A stretch of 64,000 nucleotides of DNA from Nocardia sp. alder85J (GCF_020176955.2 NZ_JAIUCZ020000017.1:1-64000), one strand, 5' to 3'; positions 41,209-50,210 are shown, numbered from the stretch's first letter. The notes: a model not told the origin generated them from the sequence alone. Program-made: numbers and translations.

Positions 41209-41766
41209 GTGGGCACACACCTCCTGCTGATCTCCGGCAGCACGCGCACCGGCTCGACCAACACCGCAGCCCTGCGCACCCTGCAACAGGTTGCCCCCCA
41301 AGGCATTTCGACCCACCTCTACGACGAGCTGACCACCCTCCCCGCCTTCGTCCCCGGCGACGACCCATCCCCGCCACCGGTGACCCGTTTACGCCACCAC
41401 CTGGCCGCCGCCGACGCCGTCCTCTTCTGCACCCCCGAGTACGCGGGCCTGATCCCCGGCGCCCTGAAGAACCTCCTGGAGTGGACGGTAGGCACCGCCG
41501 ACCTGTCCGCCAAGCCGGTCGCCTGGATCACCGTCGCCGTCCCCGGCCGCGGCGACGGCGCCACCACCTCCCTGCGCACGGTCCTCGGCTACGTCGACGC
41601 CGACATCATCGAATCCGCCTGCACCAGAATCCCGATCCTCAGCGCCGACGTGGCAGCAGACGGCACCATCCCGTCCCCGGACATCCGCACCCACCTGGCA
41701 ACCGCCGCCGAATCCCTGACCGCCGCCTTACCCGCACAACCGAAGCTTCCCGGCGCAACCCACTGA
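41209..41766 (+). CDS. NADPH-dependent FMN reductase family protein
   Basis: 185 residues with a flavodoxin-like fold: 'LLLISGSTRTGSTNTAAL' (FMN phosphate loop), 'DAVLFCTPEYAGLIPGALKNLLEWTVG' (typical of chromate/quinone and azo reductase-like FMN reductases). It probably reduces FMN or quinones with NADPH. GTG start. It ends 122 bases before the convergent regX3 stop; nothing else is seen in that gap. Confidence 0.9.
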   Translation: MGTHLLLISGSTRTGSTNTAALRTLQQVAPQGISTHLYDELTTLPAFVPGDDPSPPPVTRLRHHLAAADAVLFCTPEYAGLIPGALKNLLEWTVGTADLSAKPVAWITVAVPGRGDGATTSLRTVLGYVDADIIESACTRIPILSADVAADGTIPSPDIRTHLATAAESLTAALPAQPKLPGATH

Positions 41767-41888
41767 TCTCGCGAGCACCTGGGTGACTCCCCGGGAAACT
41801 CCCACCCGAGCGGCACTCACGCAGGACCTGTGACCAACTCCCGAGGCTCCGACTCGTACGGCCGGAAAACGCGGCGAGGCGGACACGC

Positions 41889-42578
41889 TCAAGCTTCGAG
41901 CTTGTAGCCCAGGCCTCGGACCGTCACCAGGTGTTCCGGCTTCGCCGGATCCGCCTCGATCTTGGACCGCAGTCGCTTCACATGCACGTCCAGGGTCTTG
42001 GTGTCGCCGACATAGTCCGCACCCCACACCCGGTCGATGAGCTGGCCGCGGGTCAGCACGCGCCCGGAGTTGCGCAGCAGGTATTCGAGCAGGTCGAATT
42101 CCTTCAGCGGCAGCGTCACGGGCCTGCCGTTGACCTGCACGGTGTGCCGGTCCACATCCATCCGGACCGGTCCGGCCTCCAGCACACCGTTCTCGCTGGT
42201 GCCGTCCATCTCCTCACCGGCGCCGCGTCGCAGCACCGCGCGGATGCGCGCGATCAGTTCGCGCGACGAGTACGGCTTGGTGACGTAGTCGTCCGCGCCG
42301 AGCTCCAGCCCGACCACCTTGTCGATCTCGCTGTCGCGCGCGGTCACCATGATCACCGGCACGCTGCTGCGGGTCCGCAACTGCTTGCACACGTCGGTAC
42401 CGCTCATCCCGGGCAGCATCAGGTCGAGCAGCACGATGTCGGCACCGGACCGATCGAACTCGGCCAGGGCGGACGGGCCGTCGCCGACCACGGTGACCTC
42501 GAACCCCTCCTTGCGCAGCAGGAACGCGAGCGGATCGGCCAGCGACTCTTCGTCCTCGACGATCAGCACACTCGTCAT
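41889..42578 (-). CDS. regX3: OmpR/PhoB-family response regulator RegX3
   Basis: 229 residues. Receiver domain with 'VLIVEDEESLADPLAF', phospho-acceptor Asp in 'DIVLLDLMLPGMSG' and Lys in 'DDYVTKPYSSREL'. C-terminal winged helix with 'LPLKEFDLLEYLLRNSGRVLTRGQLIDRVWGADYVGDTKTLDVHVKRLRSKIE'-type sequence. It controls phosphate-starvation genes in mycobacteria. ATG overlaps the senX3 stop (ATGA). Confidence 0.96.
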   Translation of the reverse strand: MTSVLIVEDEESLADPLAFLLRKEGFEVTVVGDGPSALAEFDRSGADIVLLDLMLPGMSGTDVCKQLRTRSSVPVIMVTARDSEIDKVVGLELGADDYVTKPYSSRELIARIRAVLRRGAGEEMDGTSENGVLEAGPVRMDVDRHTVQVNGRPVTLPLKEFDLLEYLLRNSGRVLTRGQLIDRVWGADYVGDTKTLDVHVKRLRSKIEADPAKPEHLVTVRGLGYKLEA

Positions 42579-43834
42579 CGGGTTGCCTCCACACCGTTGG
42601 GTCTGGCGCGCGCCGCAGGGCGTGCGCCGGTTTCCTTCTTGCCCACCTGGATCGTGGCGGGATTCTTCTTCTCCACCGGGACGGTGGAGATCTGGTCTTC
42701 GGACTCGACAGCGGGTATACGCAGCGTGAACGTGGAGCCGGTACCGAGTTTGCTCCACAGGGCTATCTCACCGTTGTGGTTCGCGGCCACGTGCTTGACG
42801 ATAGCCAGTCCCAGTCCGGTGCCGCCGGTCGCCCGGGAGCGCGCCTTGTCGGCGCGGAAGAAGCGCTCGAACACCCGCTCCTGATCCTCCTTGGCGATAC
42901 CGATGCCCCGATCGGTGACGGCGATGTTCACGTGACCACCGCGCAGCGACCGGCTCACCGACACGTGCGAGCCCTTCGGCGAGTAGTTGATGGCGTTCTC
43001 CACCAGGTTGGACAGCGCGGTGACCAGCAGCGTCTCGTCCCCGAGGATCTCGAGCCCGCTGTTGGAATCGGTGCTGACGGTGATACCGGCCGCCTCGGCG
43101 GCGGTGCGGGAGCGCTCGATGGCGGCGTTGACGACGGTGTCGACGTCGACGGCCTCCAGTTCCGGCAGCTTCTCCGCGCCCTGCAATCGCGACAGCGCGA
43201 TCAGCTCGGTGACCATCTTGCCCATCCGGCGGGATTCGGCGAGCAGCCGCTGACCGAAGTGCCGCACCGAGTCCGGATCGTCGGCGGATTCCAGCAGCGC
43301 CTCGGCCAGCAGGCTCATCGCGCCGACCGGGGTCTTCAACTCGTGGCTCACATTGGCCACGAAATCGCGACGGGTCGCCTCCATCCGCGCCTGCTCGGAG
43401 TCGTCGTCGCCGAACAGCACCACGAAGTTGGACTCCTCGCGCGACAGCGACCGCGCCACGCCGCGCACCGCGATCCGGCTGCGGCCGGGCATCGGGTTCT
43501 TGGCGGTCAGGTCGAAGTCGACGTCCTCGCCGGTGGCGAGCACCTTCTCCACCGCGGACCAGGCGCGTTCGTCCAGCAACCGGTCGCGGACCAGGCCGAG
43601 TTCCTCCGCACGCGGATTCACCAGCACCACGTCGCGGTATTCGTCGACCACCGCGATACCGCTCTCGGACGCGAGCACGATGAGGTCGAGCACCTGTGAC
43701 ATGGTCAGCCCGGAATCCGCCTCGCGACGCTGCGCCTGCCGCGCGTTCACATAGGGAATGAGCAGCCCGCCGACAGCCAGGCCAACAACGGCCGCAAGTA
43801 CTGCCAACAGCACGGCCTCGGGAACGCTCACCAT
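42575..43834 (-). CDS. senX3: Sensor histidine kinase SenX3
   Basis: 419 residues. One N-terminal membrane helix pair-like stretch (about 5-28), a PAS-like region (about 50-150), the phospho-acceptor 'FVANVSHELKTPVGAMSLL', N box 'LSNLVENAINYSPKG', and G boxes 'VTDRGIGIAKEDQERVFERFFR' and 'GGTGLGLAIVKHV'. It pairs with RegX3 in phosphate-limitation signalling. The C-terminal 45 residues are basic and disordered. The pair is joined by a clean ATGA overlap, unlike M. tuberculosis, where repeats separate the genes. Confidence 0.96.
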   Translation of the reverse strand: MVSVPEAVLLAVLAAVVGLAVGGLLIPYVNARQAQRREADSGLTMSQVLDLIVLASESGIAVVDEYRDVVLVNPRAEELGLVRDRLLDERAWSAVEKVLATGEDVDFDLTAKNPMPGRSRIAVRGVARSLSREESNFVVLFGDDDSEQARMEATRRDFVANVSHELKTPVGAMSLLAEALLESADDPDSVRHFGQRLLAESRRMGKMVTELIALSRLQGAEKLPELEAVDVDTVVNAAIERSRTAAEAAGITVSTDSNSGLEILGDETLLVTALSNLVENAINYSPKGSHVSVSRSLRGGHVNIAVTDRGIGIAKEDQERVFERFFRADKARSRATGGTGLGLAIVKHVAANHNGEIALWSKLGTGSTFTLRIPAVESEDQISTVPVEKKNPATIQVGKKETGARPAARARPNGVEATR

Positions 43835-44236
43835 TGAATCGTACGGTCGCCGACGCCTTCCCCGAGCACGGGTCCGGGAAGTTTCTCGCAGGTCACAGGC
43901 ACTTATGCGAGCATTAGCCCGGCGTTTACGAAAAATTCTCCCTGGTCGGTGGTTCAGAATTTCCCGAACTTTCCCGCGGCGACAATGGTGGCACCGGTAC
44001 TTTTCCTTCCGGCACCGGGGGTCTCACGATCGGGCGACACCGATGTGAACGACACCTGATTGTGATCCAGAGTATCGCGCGACCCGCTGTCCGGCCCGAA
44101 TGTGATATCCGCCGCACGCCCCGGATCACCGGGTGATCGATCGGCCGCGGCGGAGAATTCCGGGACACACGCCGTTGTGCGTCCCGGCCTGCCGGAGCCC
44201 GCCCGGCGCGCAGTGGCCGGGCGGTCCGGTCCGACG
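43835..44236. promoter_or_regulatory. Upstream region of senX3-regX3
   Basis: About 400 bases between the senX3 start and the terminator of the exported hydrolase gene. The stretch 43905-43985 is AT-richer (TTTACGAAAAATTCT) and is the best place for the senX3 promoter. I looked for clear RegX3/PhoP-like direct repeats and could not identify a convincing one. No small gene is supported. Confidence 0.4.
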
Positions 44237-44283
44237 TCCGATCGGTGTCCGGCCCACCCCTGCCGGGCCGGACACCGATCGGA
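44237..44283 (-). terminator. Perfect 19-bp hairpin behind the CocE-like gene
   Basis: TCCGATCGGTGTCCGGCCC and its exact reverse complement flank a 9-base loop, starting 6 bases past the stop of the exported hydrolase gene. A stem this long and perfect should terminate transcription even without a T-run, and may work in both directions. Confidence 0.8.
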
Positions 44284-44288
44284 GGAAC

Positions 44289-46355
44289 TCACCAGCCGGT
44301 GTCGCCGCGCAGGGAGATGTTCACGTAGCTGGGCGCATCCGGATCCAGTCGCAGATGCTCGGGCCGCAGTCCGGTGTCGAGCAGCATCGGCGTGATGGGC
44401 AGGCCCTTCGGGAAGTTGCCCGCGAACACGTCCACCCGCAGCCGATGGCCCGCGTGCAGCACCGCGCTGGTGGCGGGCAGCGCGATGTCGAGGGTGGTCG
44501 GCTCGCCCGGCACCGTCGGTTGCCGCCGGTCCAGCGAGGTGTAGGCGCGCGGATCGGTGTAGTCGCCGGTGTCCGAGCGGGCGCTGTGCTCCTCGTCGAC
44601 CTGCCGCAGCGAGGCCATCAGCTGACCGGAGGTCAGCACGGTCGAGCGGCCGTCGGGGGCGACGTCGTTCACGGTGACCACCCAGTACCCGTCGGCGGCG
44701 TCCTGCACGGTCTCCAGATGCGCCGCGATCGGCCCGGAGATCGTGGTCGGCCCGACGACCGGATCGCTGGTGAAGGTGAGCGCGTTGCTCTCGGCGATCC
44801 GGGAGTCCAGCGCGCAGGCGTCCACCACGGACAGCAGTCCCATGGTCGCCTGCGCGGTGTCGTTGGAGCACAGCATGGTCAGGCCGGGCGCCACGGTCAG
44901 CTGGGCCGGGTCCGGATCGGCCGCGCCGCTCAGCGCACCGTCGAATACGCTCGCGGCGGTGCCGGTTCCGTTGGCGGACAAGTACATCCGCCGGTAACGC
45001 CCGGACTCGTCGGCCGGCTCGGAGGCACCGAAACCGCCCTGGGTCACCCAGCCGCCGCCCTGCTGCCGCAGGGTCACCGGGCCGTACTCGTCGATACCGT
45101 TGTCGATTCCTCTGAGCCACTTGTCGAACCACGCGCGCTGCAACACGTCCAGCCGCGGCGGCAGGCCCGGCTTACCGGCCTCGCTGCCGGAGGACACGTG
45201 ATAGGTGTTGCCCATCAGCAACTGCTTCTGCCCCGGCGGCAGCGGAATCGCGTCGTAGATCTTCGATTCCGAGTAGGTGAACAGGTCGTGCCAGCCGCCG
45301 ACGACGAAGGTCGGCACCCGCACCCGGCTCGGATCACCCAGCCACGCTTGCCGTTCCGAGGTGACATCGGTGAGCATGTCGCGCACCCGCGGGTCCAGAT
45401 CCTCGATCCGGGTGCTGGTGTAGGCGCTCAGCAGCACGTCCATGTAGGTGAAGGGGTCGGCCTCGCGGTCGGCGAGCCAGCGGGTGTCGAAGGTGCCGTT
45501 CGCCAGCGCCGACAGGTCCGGCACCAGCTTCAGGCCGTCGACCAGGCTCAGCCACAGCGGGATGAAGTTGAAACCGAAGCCGCCGCCGGGCGCCAGCACG
45601 TCGTCGACGAGGTCGCTGCCGGGCACCACCGGGAAGATCGCGCGCAACGCGGCGGGCCGTCGCTGTGCGGCCTGCAACTGGTTGATGCCGGAGTAGGACA
45701 TGCCGTTCATGCCGATCCGGCCGTCGGACCACGACTGCCGCGCCGCCCAGTCGATCACCTCGACCGAGTCCTGCTGTTCCCGGTCGCGCAGCATGTCCCA
45801 GTCGCCCTGGGAGAAGCCGGTGCCGCGCACGTCCACCACCACCTGGGTGTACCCGCCGCGGATCAGGTCGCGGTCGACCGCGAAATTGCGCATCTCGCCG
45901 TTGCCCACGGCATTGAGCAGGTCACCGAGCCCGGACATCGGGGTGCCGTCGAGATCGATGCTCCGGAAGAAGGCGAGCAGCGAGTCCGACAGCCCCGGCA
46001 CGGACTGGAGTTGATCGGCGACCGCCGACAGCAGTTTGGTGTAGGGCGTCAGGTTGACGATGGCCGGCGTGGCGGTGTCGACGGGCCGTCCGGCGGCATC
46101 GGCGGGCCGGTACACGTTGGCCTTCAGCACCACGCCGTCGCTCATGGTGATCGGGACATCCCAGTCGATGTGGATGTTCGGGTAGTCCTGCGGACCGTCC
46201 TCGGCGGCGGCCCACGCGGTCCCGGCCGATCCCCCGTCGGGGCCGGCGGTCGCCGGGGCGGCGGACGCGGCGGACGGGGTCACCGCGGTGGCGAAGAAGG
46301 GAACCGCCACGGCGGCGGCGGTCGCCGCGACTGTGACGCGAAACGCGTGCTTCAT
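44289..46355 (-). CDS. Exported CocE/NonD (X-Pro dipeptidyl-peptidase S15) family hydrolase
   Basis: 688 residues. A signal peptide (about residues 1-33, ending 'SAASAAPA') precedes an alpha/beta-hydrolase domain with nucleophile Ser in 'GMNGMSYSGINQLQAA', 'VVGGWHDLFTYSE' and a His in 'GNTYHVSSGSE'. A C-terminal jelly-roll domain follows ('LPATSAVLHAGHRLRVDVFAGNFP'). The family cleaves X-Pro peptides, glutaryl-acylase substrates or esters. Secretion is likely; the substrate is unknown. A TetR-type palindrome and a second palindrome lie upstream, so it may be inducible. Confidence 0.9.
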   Translation of the reverse strand: MKHAFRVTVAATAAAVAVPFFATAVTPSAASAAPATAGPDGGSAGTAWAAAEDGPQDYPNIHIDWDVPITMSDGVVLKANVYRPADAAGRPVDTATPAIVNLTPYTKLLSAVADQLQSVPGLSDSLLAFFRSIDLDGTPMSGLGDLLNAVGNGEMRNFAVDRDLIRGGYTQVVVDVRGTGFSQGDWDMLRDREQQDSVEVIDWAARQSWSDGRIGMNGMSYSGINQLQAAQRRPAALRAIFPVVPGSDLVDDVLAPGGGFGFNFIPLWLSLVDGLKLVPDLSALANGTFDTRWLADREADPFTYMDVLLSAYTSTRIEDLDPRVRDMLTDVTSERQAWLGDPSRVRVPTFVVGGWHDLFTYSESKIYDAIPLPPGQKQLLMGNTYHVSSGSEAGKPGLPPRLDVLQRAWFDKWLRGIDNGIDEYGPVTLRQQGGGWVTQGGFGASEPADESGRYRRMYLSANGTGTAASVFDGALSGAADPDPAQLTVAPGLTMLCSNDTAQATMGLLSVVDACALDSRIAESNALTFTSDPVVGPTTISGPIAAHLETVQDAADGYWVVTVNDVAPDGRSTVLTSGQLMASLRQVDEEHSARSDTGDYTDPRAYTSLDRRQPTVPGEPTTLDIALPATSAVLHAGHRLRVDVFAGNFPKGLPITPMLLDTGLRPEHLRLDPDAPSYVNISLRGDTGW

Positions 46356-46668
46356 CGAACGTGATCCATCTCTCGCTGAACCGAACGAACGAGAGTGTAT
46401 CTACCGACCAGTAGGTTGCAACCATCGGTAACACCAACTGGAAGAGAATTCTCTCATTCCCTCACGCACCGGCACGGTACGCGCACCGGAGCGGTCGGCG
46501 AAAGCGCAGGCCCAGCCACGGCACGGCGGGGACACAGCCATGCGGCCGGTGATACCCGGACCCGCCGACATGCGAGCGGGACCACAGTCGAGCCGAGCGG
46601 AACCGAAGCCCATCCACATGGGGCGATCCGGGCCCGACCCGCAGCGCGCGGTCGGGCCCGGCCGGCGA
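46356..46668. other. Upstream region of the CocE-like gene
   Basis: A 313-base gap between the hydrolase start and the stop of the S1-protease gene. It holds the palindrome listed at 46401 and a second, perfect 12-bp palindrome AGAGAATTCTCT at 46443-46454. No coding frame is supported. Confidence 0.45.
46401..46414. promoter_or_regulatory. TetR-type operator-like palindrome upstream of the CocE-like gene
   Basis: CTACCGACCAGTAG has perfect CTAC/GTAG arms and an imperfect centre, and sits in TACCGACCAGTAGGT, a form I associate with actinobacterial TetR-family operators. It lies about 46 bases before the start codon. No TetR gene is next to it, so the regulator would act from elsewhere. Confidence 0.45.
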
Positions 46669-47415
46669 TCAGAAGGTACGGAACCCCGCGCCCACCCCAC
46701 CGTGGTGGTTGATGTCCGCGAGCACCGCGGTGATGGTGGTCGCCACCTCCGGCTCGTGCACCGGATCACCGGCGCCCTCGCACATCGGCAGTTCGATGCT
46801 GACCGGCCCGGCGTCGATATCGGTCGCGCCGATCACCATGCCCACCACCCGATCACCGAGCAGCACCGGCGCACCCGAATCACCGTGGTTGGCGCACACC
46901 TGACTCCGGAAGAACACCGGATTCGACTCCCAGACCAGACCACAGGTGTACCCGGTGGTGCGGCCGTTCTTGCACGCGATATCGCCGACGTTCGGCGGCG
47001 CGCCGATACCGTCGATCACCGACTGCGCGACCTGCCGGGTGGGGGTGACCCGGGCCGGATCGAATTCGATCACCCCCCAGTCGCCGCCCGCGCTCTTGTT
47101 GGCGATCACGCCGATAACGCCCGAATGCACCGACTCCTCGGCCAGGATCCGCGCACCCACCTCACCGCAGTGCCCGGCGGTCAGCCCGACCAGCTTGTTG
47201 CTCGCGTCGAAACCGATCGCGGTGATCGTGCAGGCCCCGATCGAATCCGGATCGTCGAGTTGTTCGACGAAGACCCCCGAACCACCGCCGATCACGGCCG
47301 GCCCGTCCGCGGCGGCCGTGCCCGCCCCCGCCAACGCCGCCGCCCCCGCACTCACCGACGCGGCCGTCAGCACCAGAACCCGACGCACCGCTCGGGCCCG
47401 GCTTGCTGCACCCAT
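46669..47415 (-). CDS. Exported S1-family (chymotrypsin-like) serine protease
   Basis: 248 residues with a signal peptide (about 1-36, ending 'GTAAA'). The catalytic His is in 'GLTAGHCGEVG', the Ser in 'CANHGDSGAPVLL', and the Asp probably in 'GGDWGVIEFDP'. Cys pairs around the His and Ser suggest two disulfides. It is probably secreted without a long pro-domain, unlike alpha-lytic-protease types. Substrate unknown. Confidence 0.88.
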   Translation of the reverse strand: MGAASRARAVRRVLVLTAASVSAGAAALAGAGTAAADGPAVIGGGSGVFVEQLDDPDSIGACTITAIGFDASNKLVGLTAGHCGEVGARILAEESVHSGVIGVIANKSAGGDWGVIEFDPARVTPTRQVAQSVIDGIGAPPNVGDIACKNGRTTGYTCGLVWESNPVFFRSQVCANHGDSGAPVLLGDRVVGMVIGATDIDAGPVSIELPMCEGAGDPVHEPEVATTITAVLADINHHGGVGAGFRTF

Positions 47416-47619
47416 GTGTCATTCCCTTTTCTGCTCACCCGGATCGCGCTCCGGGAAGGATTCCCTCGCGCCCACCGCCGCGGCAGCCGGAACCGTGACG
47501 GATCGAAATCCCCCTTGGCAGAATGTCTTTCAACGGCCGCCGGGCGCTGAACGGACCAACGCTACCAGCCGGGCCCCCATCCGACCAGTGCGCATTTCGA
47601 ACACCTGGCCGACATACGA

Positions 47620-47655
47620 ACGCGCCCCGGACGTCCGAGGACATCCGGGGCGCGT
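47620..47655 (-). terminator. 12-bp hairpin terminator behind gpmA
   Basis: ACGCGCCCCGGA pairs perfectly with TCCGGGGCGCGT around a 12-base loop, 10 bases past the gpmA stop on the minus strand. No T-run. Confidence 0.7.
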
Positions 47656-47665
47656 GCGAAAGGTG

Positions 47666-48403
47666 TTACTTGGCACCCTGATTGGCGACCGCGGCCGCGC
47701 CCGCGGCGGCGGCCTCCGGATCGAGGTACTCGCCCGCACCGATCGGGCGCAGATTCTCGTCGAGCTCGTAGCGCAGCGGGATGCCGGTCGGGATGTTCAG
47801 CGCGGCGATGTCGTCGTCGGAGATGTCCTCCAGATGCTTCACCAGCGCGCGCAGCGAATTGCCGTGCGCGGCGACCAGCACGGTCCGGCCGGTCAGCAGC
47901 TCCTGCGAGATGGTCTCCTCCCAGTACGGGACCATCCGCGCGACGACATCCTTCAGGCATTCGGTCGCGGGCACGTCGATGCCGGCGTAGCGCGGATCGC
48001 CGTCCTGGCTGTACTCCGAATCCGCCGCGATCGGCGGCGGCGGGGTGTCGTAGCTGCGCCGCCACAACATGAACTGGTCTTCGCCGTACTGGTCCCGGAC
48101 CTGCGCCTTGTTCTTGCCCTGCAGGTCGCCGTAGTGCCGCTCGTTGAGCCGCCAGTCCCGGACCACCGGAATCCAGTGCCGGTCGGCGGCGTCGAGGGCG
48201 AAGTTCGCGGTGCTGATCGCGCGGCGCAGCAGCGAGGTGTAGACGATATCGGGCAGGATGCCGTGTTCCTTCAACAGCTCGCCGGCCCGCTTACCCTCGG
48301 CGATGCCCTTGTCGGTCAGGCGCACGTCCACCCAGCCGGTGAACAGGTTCAGGGCATTCCATTCGCTCTCGCCGTGGCGCAGCAGCACGAGGGTGTAGGT
48401 CAT
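47666..48403 (-). CDS. gpmA: 2,3-bisphosphoglycerate-dependent phosphoglycerate mutase
   Basis: 245 residues; it interconverts 3- and 2-phosphoglycerate in glycolysis. 'LVLLRHGESEWNALNLFTGW' carries the phosphorylated His, followed by 'TSLLRRAISTAN', 'RLNERHYGDLQGKNKA' and 'VLVAAHGNSLRALVKHL'. GGGAGGA precedes the ATG. It is the counterpart of Rv0489. In this window other genes (ROK kinase, nitroreductase) separate it from mshA. Confidence 0.97.
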   Translation of the reverse strand: MTYTLVLLRHGESEWNALNLFTGWVDVRLTDKGIAEGKRAGELLKEHGILPDIVYTSLLRRAISTANFALDAADRHWIPVVRDWRLNERHYGDLQGKNKAQVRDQYGEDQFMLWRRSYDTPPPPIAADSEYSQDGDPRYAGIDVPATECLKDVVARMVPYWEETISQELLTGRTVLVAAHGNSLRALVKHLEDISDDDIAALNIPTGIPLRYELDENLRPIGAGEYLDPEAAAAGAAAVANQGAK

Positions 48404-48440
48404 GCCGACAATCCTCCCACGAGCGCTTTCCCGTCGCCGA

Positions 48441-48585
48441 GCCGATCCGGCCCCGGCCGTTCGGGGTTCACCGGATGAACCGATCCGCCTCCGGCCGTTC
48501 ACGATTCACCGGCCGAGGCGCCTCCGGGAGTGCACGGTGCACCGGCCGAACCGATCCGCTCCGGCCGTCACGGTTCACCGATCGC
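48441..48585. repeat. Degenerate tandem repeat, about four units of 33-39 bp
   Basis: Units beginning at 48441, 48480, 48518 and 48551 share the core CCGATCCGCCTCCGGCCGTTCACGATTCACCGG in degenerate form (core shown here as CCGATCCG...CCGGCCGT.AC...TTCACCG). They fill the gap between gpmA and the ROK gene, and the last unit runs into the ROK stop codon. They are too diverged to be recent. Confidence 0.6.
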
Positions 48586-49467
48586 GCCGCCTCCGGCCAG
48601 CACCCCGGCGCCGACCAGGGTGGCGCCGCCGGAGATCTCGGACGGCAGCACCCGCAGTTCCCGGGTGAAGGCCAGCCGGGCATGCTCCCGGATCGCGGCC
48701 CGCATCGGATCCCACAGCGGCGCACCGGATTCCGCGAATCCCCCGCCGATCACCACGCGGTCGATGTCGAGCAGCGCGGCCGCGGACGAGATCGCCGTGC
48801 CCAGCGCGGTGCCCGCGCGGTGCAGCGCCGCCACCGCGACCGCGTCCCCGGCCGCCGCATCGCGCGCCAGCTCCACTCCGGTAGCGCCGGACCACCCTTG
48901 CGACCGGGCCCAGCGCACCGAGGACATCCCGCTGGCCACCGCCTCCACACACCCGCGGCCGCCACACGCGCACGGCGTGTCCCACCCCGGTACCACGATG
49001 TGGCCGACATGCCCGGCATTGCCGGTGTTGCCCACCGCGACCCGCCCATCGATGACGATCCCGCCCCCGATCCCGGACGACACGGTCATGGCCATCCCGT
49101 TGCGCACCCCGCGCAATCCGCCCACATGATGTTCGGCCAGCACCAGGCAGGCGCCGTCCACCGCGAGCCGGACCACCGCTCCGGGAAAGACCTCCCCGAC
49201 CGCCGCGACGATCGGAAATCCGGTGTGCCACTCCGGAATGTTGAGCGGCGCGATGACCCCCTCGGACACCCGCACCGGCCCCGCCGACCCGATACCGACC
49301 GCGGTCACCGTCTCCCCCGCGGCCACCTCCCGCAACAGCCCACAGCAGCCCTCCCACACCCGTTCGGCCGGTACCGGCGCCTGCCGCACCTGCTCGACCG
49401 TCGTTCCCCGGACCACCCCGGCCGCGAACTTCGTCGCCCCGATGTCCAGCGCCAGCACCGCCGTCAT
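48568..49467 (-). CDS. ROK-family sugar kinase/repressor-like protein
   Basis: 299 residues without an N-terminal DNA-binding domain, so a kinase rather than a repressor. 'VLALDIGATKFAAGVV' is the ATP phosphate-1 loop, followed by 'VSSGIGGGIVIDG', the Zn motif 'GHIVVPGWDTPCACGGRGCVEAVASG' (CxCGxxGCxE) and the C-terminal 'VVIGGGFAES'. It is likely a glucokinase or other hexose/N-acetylhexosamine kinase. Located next to gpmA. Sugar specificity unknown. Confidence 0.9.
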   Translation of the reverse strand: MTAVLALDIGATKFAAGVVRGTTVEQVRQAPVPAERVWEGCCGLLREVAAGETVTAVGIGSAGPVRVSEGVIAPLNIPEWHTGFPIVAAVGEVFPGAVVRLAVDGACLVLAEHHVGGLRGVRNGMAMTVSSGIGGGIVIDGRVAVGNTGNAGHVGHIVVPGWDTPCACGGRGCVEAVASGMSSVRWARSQGWSGATGVELARDAAAGDAVAVAALHRAGTALGTAISSAAALLDIDRVVIGGGFAESGAPLWDPMRAAIREHARLAFTRELRVLPSEISGGATLVGAGVLAGGGAIGEP

Positions 49468-49535
49468 GCCACCTTCTCATCGCACCCACCGCATCCGCGC
49501 CTCGAGCCCGTCGTCACGGCACGGGCGGCCGTCGG

Positions 49536-50210
49536 TCAGCCGGTGAACGCTCCGCCGTCGAAGCGGTCGACGGTCGTGAAGTCCTCGACCGTGGCGCGGC
49601 GCAGGCGAGTCGGCTGCCTCACCGGGTGGCCGAGCGCGACCACCGCGGCCACCGCGTACTCCGCCGGCACCCCGAGCAGGGCCTTCACCTGCGGTTCGGA
49701 GCGGATCAGCATGGTGGTGATCACGCCGCCGAGCCCGTGCTCGCGGGCGGCGAGCAGCACACTCCACACGAACGGGTAGACCGAGGCGCCACCGGCGAAG
49801 GTGTACCGGTCGAAATCCCGGTCCATCGCGGCGAGCGCACGCTGATCGGCCAGCACCACCAGCAGGGCGGGCACCTCGTGCAACTGCTCGGCGAAGCCCT
49901 CGCGCGCGGTGGTCGGCCGCGCCTCGGCCAGCGCGCGGGTCTCGGCCGCGCGGTCGGTGATCGGGGCCCACGCCACCAGCCCGGCGCGGCCCAGGGCCAG
50001 ATAGTCGTACCAGCCGACGAGATACAGATCCCGCAGCGCGGCACGCAGTTCCGGATCGCGGACGACGATCGCCCGCCAGCCCTGCCGATTGCCGCCGCTG
50101 GGCGCGAACCGGGCGGTGTCGAGGATCTCGTACAGGGTCTCGTCGGCCACCGGCTCGCCGGTGAACTCGCGGACCGCCCCCGTCGTCCGTAACGCGTCGC
50201 GTAGCTCCAT
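49536..50210 (-). CDS. Nitroreductase-family FMN oxidoreductase
   Basis: 224 residues: 'TTGAVREFTGEPVADETLYEILDTARFAPSGGNRQGWRAIVV' is the FMN-binding opening of nitroreductases, with 'GGASVYPFVWSVLLAAREHGLGGVITTML' as the central helix and 'ALGHPVRQPTRLRR' near the end. It reduces nitro compounds, quinones or flavin using NAD(P)H. The physiological role is unknown. ATG chosen; a GTG 14 codons upstream is possible. Confidence 0.9.
   Translation of the reverse strand: MELRDALRTTGAVREFTGEPVADETLYEILDTARFAPSGGNRQGWRAIVVRDPELRAALRDLYLVGWYDYLALGRAGLVAWAPITDRAAETRALAEARPTTAREGFAEQLHEVPALLVVLADQRALAAMDRDFDRYTFAGGASVYPFVWSVLLAAREHGLGGVITTMLIRSEPQVKALLGVPAEYAVAAVVALGHPVRQPTRLRRATVEDFTTVDRFDGGAFTG

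Noticed and set aside
43835..44236. RegX3/PhoP box upstream of senX3
   Set aside because: I looked for repeated GTTCA-type half-sites at 11-base spacing and found only isolated partial matches, so no site is claimed.
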